From Lachnospiraceae bacterium (GTDB taxonomy: Bacteria; Bacillota_A; Clostridia; Lachnospirales; Lachnospiraceae), in assembly GCA_017958245.1 (NCBI GenBank), contig JAGDDC010000004.1:1-10297 (forward strand): 10,297 nt of DNA, in the 5' to 3' direction. The notes under the pieces were generated by a model that worked only from the letters and a program-made list of their open reading frames with translations, made no database searches and was not told where the DNA came from. The position numbers and the translations under genes were made by a program. The number at the start of each line of letters is the position of its first letter. The stretch's first letter is position 1. This document shows positions 7,142 to 10,297 of this stretch, piece by piece.

Positions 7142-8646
7142 CGAACAAAAAGAACAACACAAGCAGACGGTTTATATACACAGCTTCGGTCGGAAGTGTC
7201 CTGGTGACGATCATCCTGGTGTTCAGCACCATTTGGGCAGCGAGAAGAGCGGTGTCCGCGACCGACGAGACGGTCGCGACCGTGAGTACCTTCTACCTCG
7301 AATCAATGGCCGACCAGCGTGCGAGGACCATCACAAACCTCATAAACAACAACTTCGAGCACATGGAGAAAGCGCTGAACGTGCTCAGGGAGGACGAGAT
7401 CAATTCCCAGGAGGAGCTTCGCAGCTCGCTCGGACGTATCAAGACGCTGCTCTCACTGAACAGGTTCGCGCTCGTAAGCGAGGACAACACCGTATACACA
7501 CAGTATACGACTTACTCAGGCGGCAGCAGATACGACTTTCTGTCAGACGAGAACCTGAACGACCGCGTGATCAGCACCCTTCACCTGTACGGATCATCGA
7601 AGCAGCTCTGCCTCGCCATACCCACCGGCGGTCTCCTCATCAAGGGAAAGAATTTCAAGACCTGCTTTGTTCAGATCGACATCGACGAGATCTCCAGTCT
7701 TCTCGCCTTCGAAGACCAGAAGAACACCAGCTTCTGCCTGTACACGGAGACAGGCGGCAACCTCTCCGACACAGAGCTCGGCATGGTCAAGGCAGGCGAG
7801 AACCTGCTCGAGAGCACGAAGCCTTACATATCACAGTCAGAATGGGAGCAGCTCTCACGCGATTTTGAAGAGGGAAATGACGGGAACCTGACTCTCGTAT
7901 CCGGAGACGAGCAGGAGACGCTCTGCTACTCACCGGTGCCCAACACCGGATGGATGCTCGTCGTCCTGATCCATGAGAACGTTGTATACGATCAGATCCG
8001 CGTGATAAACGACAACAACAACTTAGTCAGTGGGATCCTCATCGTGGTCACGCTGCTCTCCACCATGATATTTGCGTCCGTCCTCATCCTCCAGCTCCGC
8101 AAAGTCTCCAAGGCACAGCTCGAGGACGAGAAGAAGAACAGCAAGTTCTTCCGGAGCATGGCAAACACCGATTCCATGACCGGCGTCAGGAACAAACACG
8201 CCTACACGGAGTATCAGGACCACATCGACAGCCTGATCAGATCGGGCGAGGTCGACAAGAAGATCGCCGTTGTCATGTGCGATATCAACGGATTGAAGTA
8301 CGTCAATGACACAAAGGGACACGCGGCGGGCGACAAGCTCATACAGGATGCGAGCGCGCTGATCTGCAGGCACTTTGATCACGGCGCGGTCTTCAGGGTC
8401 GGAGGCGATGAGTTCGCCGTGATCCTATTGGGCAAGGGATACGAGACCATGCACGAATCCTTAGACGCCATCAACCGCGAGGTCGAGGCGAACATAGACA
8501 CTGACAACGTCGTGGTATCCGTGGGCTATTCTGTCTTGGAGCCCGACGACAGAGAGCTGCGCGACGCTATGGAACGCGCAGACAAGATGATGTACGAGCG
8601 CAAGGCGGCGCTCAAAGCTATGGGAGCAAAGAGCAGGGAGTCCTGA
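7138..8646 (+). CDS. Membrane diguanylate cyclase with extracellular Cache-like sensor region
   Basis: This enzyme makes cyclic di-GMP from two GTP at the inner face of the membrane. The 502 residues divide into a membrane helix at about 13-34, an extracellular region of some 263 residues, a second helix at about 298-318, a short charged linker and a GGDEF domain from about 340. The domain keeps GGDEF at 422-426, the metal-binding D382 and D424, and the NGLKYVND...GHAAGD nucleotide-site motif, so it should be active. The canonical RxxD inhibitory site five residues before GGDEF is absent (FDHG there). The extracellular region ends in NTGWMLVVLI, a pattern common in double-Cache domains; that assignment is from general shape. 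The ATG overlaps the binding-protein stop, so the two are probably made together by coupled translation. No EAL or HD-GYP phosphodiesterase is in the window. Confidence 0.93.
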   Translation: MTNKKNNTSRRFIYTASVGSVLVTIILVFSTIWAARRAVSATDETVATVSTFYLESMADQRARTITNLINNNFEHMEKALNVLREDEINSQEELRSSLGRIKTLLSLNRFALVSEDNTVYTQYTTYSGGSRYDFLSDENLNDRVISTLHLYGSSKQLCLAIPTGGLLIKGKNFKTCFVQIDIDEISSLLAFEDQKNTSFCLYTETGGNLSDTELGMVKAGENLLESTKPYISQSEWEQLSRDFEEGNDGNLTLVSGDEQETLCYSPVPNTGWMLVVLIHENVVYDQIRVINDNNNLVSGILIVVTLLSTMIFASVLILQLRKVSKAQLEDEKKNSKFFRSMANTDSMTGVRNKHAYTEYQDHIDSLIRSGEVDKKIAVVMCDINGLKYVNDTKGHAAGDKLIQDASALICRHFDHGAVFRVGGDEFAVILLGKGYETMHESLDAINREVEANIDTDNVVVSVGYSVLEPDDRELRDAMERADKMMYERKAALKAMGAKSRES

Positions 8647-8699
8647 TCTTTTAAAGAAGAACAAGGGCAGCATGCTCTCGCCAAAAAACATTTGAAAGG

Positions 8700-8714
8700 G
8701 CCGCTTCAAGCGGC
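8700..8714 (+). promoter_or_regulatory. Hairpin between a possible ribosome site and the hydrolase ATG
   Basis: GCCGCTT and AAGCGGC are perfect inverted repeats around one base; in RNA this is a 6-bp stem with a three-base loop. A GAAAGG at 8694-8699 lies just upstream and the ATG at 8725 lies 11 bases after it. Folding would bring the two closer. No T-tract follows, so it does not look like a terminator for the cyclase. Confidence 0.35.
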
Positions 8715-8724
8715 AGCGACAGAC

Positions 8725-9537
8725 ATGATCGATCACACGGTACAGACCGTAGACACCGGATCTCTTAGGATGAACTATCTGAGATTCGGGGAGGGAAGCG
8801 ATACTCTCGTTGTGCTTCCTGGCATCAGCCCGAAGCGCGTTCTTTCCTCCGCCGCGTCCATCGCGGAGCAGTACGCCTGCCTCGCCAAGGACTACACGGT
8901 CTATCTCTTTGAGCGAAAGGAAAACATGGAGCAGGGCTACCTTGTCGCCGACATGGCAAGGGACACGGCGGATGCCGCAAGAGCCCTCGGTCTCAGCGAC
9001 ATATACCTCTACGGCATATCCCAGGGCGGCATGATCGCCCTCACCATGGCCATAGAGTACCCGGAGCTTGTGAAAAAGATCGCTGTGGCTTCCTCGTCCT
9101 CAAGAGAGTCAAGCTTTGCCCGCGACATTCTCCCGCAGTGGACGGGATACGCCCTTGCGGGTGACGCAAAGGCTCTGACTGCAAGCTTTGCGGACCACCT
9201 CTACTCGGACGCCTTCCTTAAAAAATACCGTCGCATCATGCTCTCGATGAATCTGGGCCTCACTTCTGAAGACTATGAGCGCTTCATCATACAGGTCAGA
9301 GCCTGCGAGGGTTACGACATATACAACCGCCTCGGCCTCATCAAATGCCCCCTCTTCGTGATAGGAGGAAAGAACGACAAGATCGTAGGGCTTGAGTCAA
9401 TGAAAGAGATCGCCGAGGCCACAGGCTGCGAGATCTACATCTTCGAAAACGGCGCTCACGCTGTCTATGACGAGGAAAAAGACTGTATTAAGCGCGTAGC
9501 GGATTTCTTTACGGGTGATAGGCAAACCCTTATTTGA
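8725..9537 (+). CDS. Alpha/beta hydrolase, substrate unknown
   Basis: This is a cytoplasmic serine hydrolase of the alpha/beta fold. The 270 residues include the oxyanion-loop region VVLPGIS (29-35), a nucleophile elbow YGISQGG with Ser99, an acid in GGKND (Asp218) and a base in NGAHAV (His245), a complete catalytic triad in the right order and spacing. Between 125 and 200 lies a helical cap-like insert. No signal peptide is visible. The frame is open back to a TTG at 8692, but that codon has no ribosome site at a usable distance. The ATG at 8725 gives the expected N-terminal strand, so I prefer it, although its own ribosome site is poor. It follows the cyclase by 78 bases with no terminator seen, so it may share the operon. 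Esterase, lipase or thioesterase activity cannot be told apart from the sequence. Confidence 0.85.
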   Translation: MIDHTVQTVDTGSLRMNYLRFGEGSDTLVVLPGISPKRVLSSAASIAEQYACLAKDYTVYLFERKENMEQGYLVADMARDTADAARALGLSDIYLYGISQGGMIALTMAIEYPELVKKIAVASSSSRESSFARDILPQWTGYALAGDAKALTASFADHLYSDAFLKKYRRIMLSMNLGLTSEDYERFIIQVRACEGYDIYNRLGLIKCPLFVIGGKNDKIVGLESMKEIAEATGCEIYIFENGAHAVYDEEKDCIKRVADFFTGDRQTLI

Positions 9538-9564
9538 ACAGATGCGGAAATAGAATAGGAGAAA

Positions 9565-9580
9565 CTGAGGAAATCCTCAG
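9565..9580. repeat. Short perfect inverted repeat in the convergent gap
   Basis: CTGAGG and CCTCAG flank AAAT. It lies 27 bases after the hydrolase stop. It is not followed by a T-run, so it would be a weak terminator at best for the plus-strand operon. Confidence 0.3.
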
Positions 9581-9601
9581 ACTTAGAGGCAGAAGAAAAT
9601 G

Positions 9602-9638
9602 AAAAAACAGCCGCCGGGAATCTCATCCCGACGGCTGT
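9602..9638 (-). terminator. Rho-independent terminator of the thioredoxin operon
   Basis: On the minus strand ACAGCCG pairs with CGGCTGT, then after one mismatch CGGGA pairs with TCCCG around a six-base loop. The stem is followed at once by six T residues. It starts 13 bases after the thioredoxin stop. In the plus direction there is no T-run, so it is directional. Confidence 0.88.
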
Positions 9639-9651
9639 CTGTGTTCATAAT

Positions 9652-9963
9652 CTACGGTATCAGCGAAAGAAGATTATCCTTCGTGGTCACACCGGTGTTC
9701 TGGTTTACAACCTCCCCGTTCTTGAAGATCAGAACGGTGGGGATGCTTGAGATGTTGAATCTGTCGGCAAGTGCGGGCTCGTCGTCCGTGTTTACCTTGC
9801 CTACCTTGAACCTTCCGCCTGCCTCCTCGGCGATCTCTGCGATGATCGGCCCGAGCATCTGGCAGGGTCCGCACCAGGTCGCCCAAAAATCAACGAGTAC
9901 CGGAACGTCTGACTTGATTACTTCTTCTTCAAAGTTGTCTACAGTAAGTTTGATCTCAGCCAT
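9652..9963 (-). CDS. trxA: Thioredoxin
   Basis: Thioredoxin is a small cytoplasmic protein that reduces disulfides in ribonucleotide reductase and other target enzymes. The 103 residues match the family length. The active site WCGPC has W30, Cys31 and Cys34, preceded by VDFWAT. The cis-proline is Pro75 in ISSIPT, and the buried Asp25 and Lys56-containing strand (KVGKVNTD) are present. The frame is open to an ATG at 10011, which would add 16 residues unlike any thioredoxin N-terminus. The ATG at 9963 starts the standard MAEI, with an AAAGGA six bases upstream. The gene begins two bases after the stop of the ferredoxin-thioredoxin-reductase-like gene, so the two are co-translated, and a clear terminator follows. 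The neighbour suggests that it takes electrons from ferredoxin and not only from NADPH. Confidence 0.97.
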   Translation of the reverse strand: MAEIKLTVDNFEEEVIKSDVPVLVDFWATWCGPCQMLGPIIAEIAEEAGGRFKVGKVNTDDEPALADRFNISSIPTVLIFKNGEVVNQNTGVTTKDNLLSLIP

Positions 9964-9965
9964 GT

Positions 9966-10175
9966 TTATTCCTTTCCCTCCTTTGACTTGTAATACAGCA
10001 TGCAGTGGCAAAAACCTTCGAAATCTTCGTCCTTGATCTGATTCCTGAACTCAAGGCACATACATTTGGTGTCCGGGGTACGTTCACGTCTGCAGGGGCA
10101 ATAACCACCCGTTTTCTCCAGACCGTCTTTGATGAGCTTTACAACAGACTCATCGGGGTTGAGTGTTATCTTCAT
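9966..10175 (-). CDS. Ferredoxin-thioredoxin reductase-type catalytic protein, small
   Basis: This 69-residue iron-sulfur protein is probably a thioredoxin reductant that draws electrons from ferredoxin. Six cysteines lie in three pairs, C26-P-C28, C38-M-C40 and C56-H-C58, the CxC/CxC/CHC pattern of the catalytic (beta) chain, which holds a [4Fe-4S] cluster and a redox disulfide. The gaps are 9 and 15 residues, against 16 and 8 in the plant and cyanobacterial enzyme. The total is the same but the middle pair is shifted. The start is the ATG at 10175 with AGAGGTGG upstream; an in-frame TTG at 10214 has no support. The thioredoxin gene follows after two bases, which supports the partnership. 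No variable (alpha) chain is seen. Family membership is from motif recognition; electron donor and activity are inferred. Confidence 0.85.
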   Translation of the reverse strand: MKITLNPDESVVKLIKDGLEKTGGYCPCRRERTPDTKCMCLEFRNQIKDEDFEGFCHCMLYYKSKEGKE

Positions 10176-10297
10176 TCGACCACCTCTTTCCTGCAGACAA
10201 GGCCCGCCTGCCAAAGCTTGCAGACCCGCTGCAAATGCTATCTTGTTCCCTTGTCATACGGGATACCTTCTGCCTTAGGCGCTCTTGAATTGGATGA

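Noticed and set aside
9599..10036. A 145-codon plus-strand frame opposite thioredoxin
   Set aside because: It is antisense to a certain trxA and runs through its terminator.
10238..10297. Possible gene tail on the minus strand entering from the right edge (20 codons ending in TAG)
   Set aside because: Too short to recognise, and another frame is also open here; nothing distinguishes coding from chance.

Overview
The window looks like a piece of chromosome from a moderately GC-rich anaerobic member of the Clostridia. The reasons are Gram-positive-style Shine-Dalgarno sites (AAGGAG), lipoprotein signal peptides on both binding proteins, a peptide-type ABC transporter, a membrane diguanylate cyclase, and a small ferredoxin-thioredoxin-reductase-like protein next to thioredoxin. 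The sequence alone does not support a rank below class.

Layout. (1) Positions 1-5747, minus strand, form one probable operon read right to left. It encodes an extracellular solute-binding lipoprotein of the peptide/nickel type, a DppB-type permease, one 801-residue protein that fuses a DppC-type permease to two ABC ATPases, and then a homocysteine S-methyltransferase domain that runs off the left edge. The three transporter genes make a complete importer from three polypeptides instead of five. (2) Positions 5748-6052 are a divergent control region with a candidate promoter for each side, two hairpins in the dppA-like leader and an 11-bp imperfect dyad between the promoters. (3) Positions 6053-9537, plus strand, hold a sugar-binding-type lipoprotein, a membrane diguanylate cyclase whose ATG overlaps the lipoprotein stop (ATGA), and an alpha/beta hydrolase about 80 bases further on. 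(4) Positions 9538-9651 are a convergent gap with a Rho-independent terminator facing the minus strand. (5) Positions 9652-10175, minus strand, hold a ferredoxin-thioredoxin-reductase-type catalytic protein and thioredoxin, 2 bases apart. Positions 10176-10297 hold no gene I can support.

How the parts may work together. The most interesting unit is the overlapping pair at 6053-8646. A surface-tethered sugar-binding protein with no permease beside it is translationally coupled to a diguanylate cyclase that has a large extracellular sensor region. This suggests that the binding protein presents a ligand to the cyclase, so an outside sugar-like signal would set intracellular c-di-GMP, in the way LuxP works with LuxQ. 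That is inference from architecture and gene coupling. The transporter operon next to a homocysteine methyltransferase suggests a link to methionine or methyl-group supply, but the true substrate cannot be read from the sequence.
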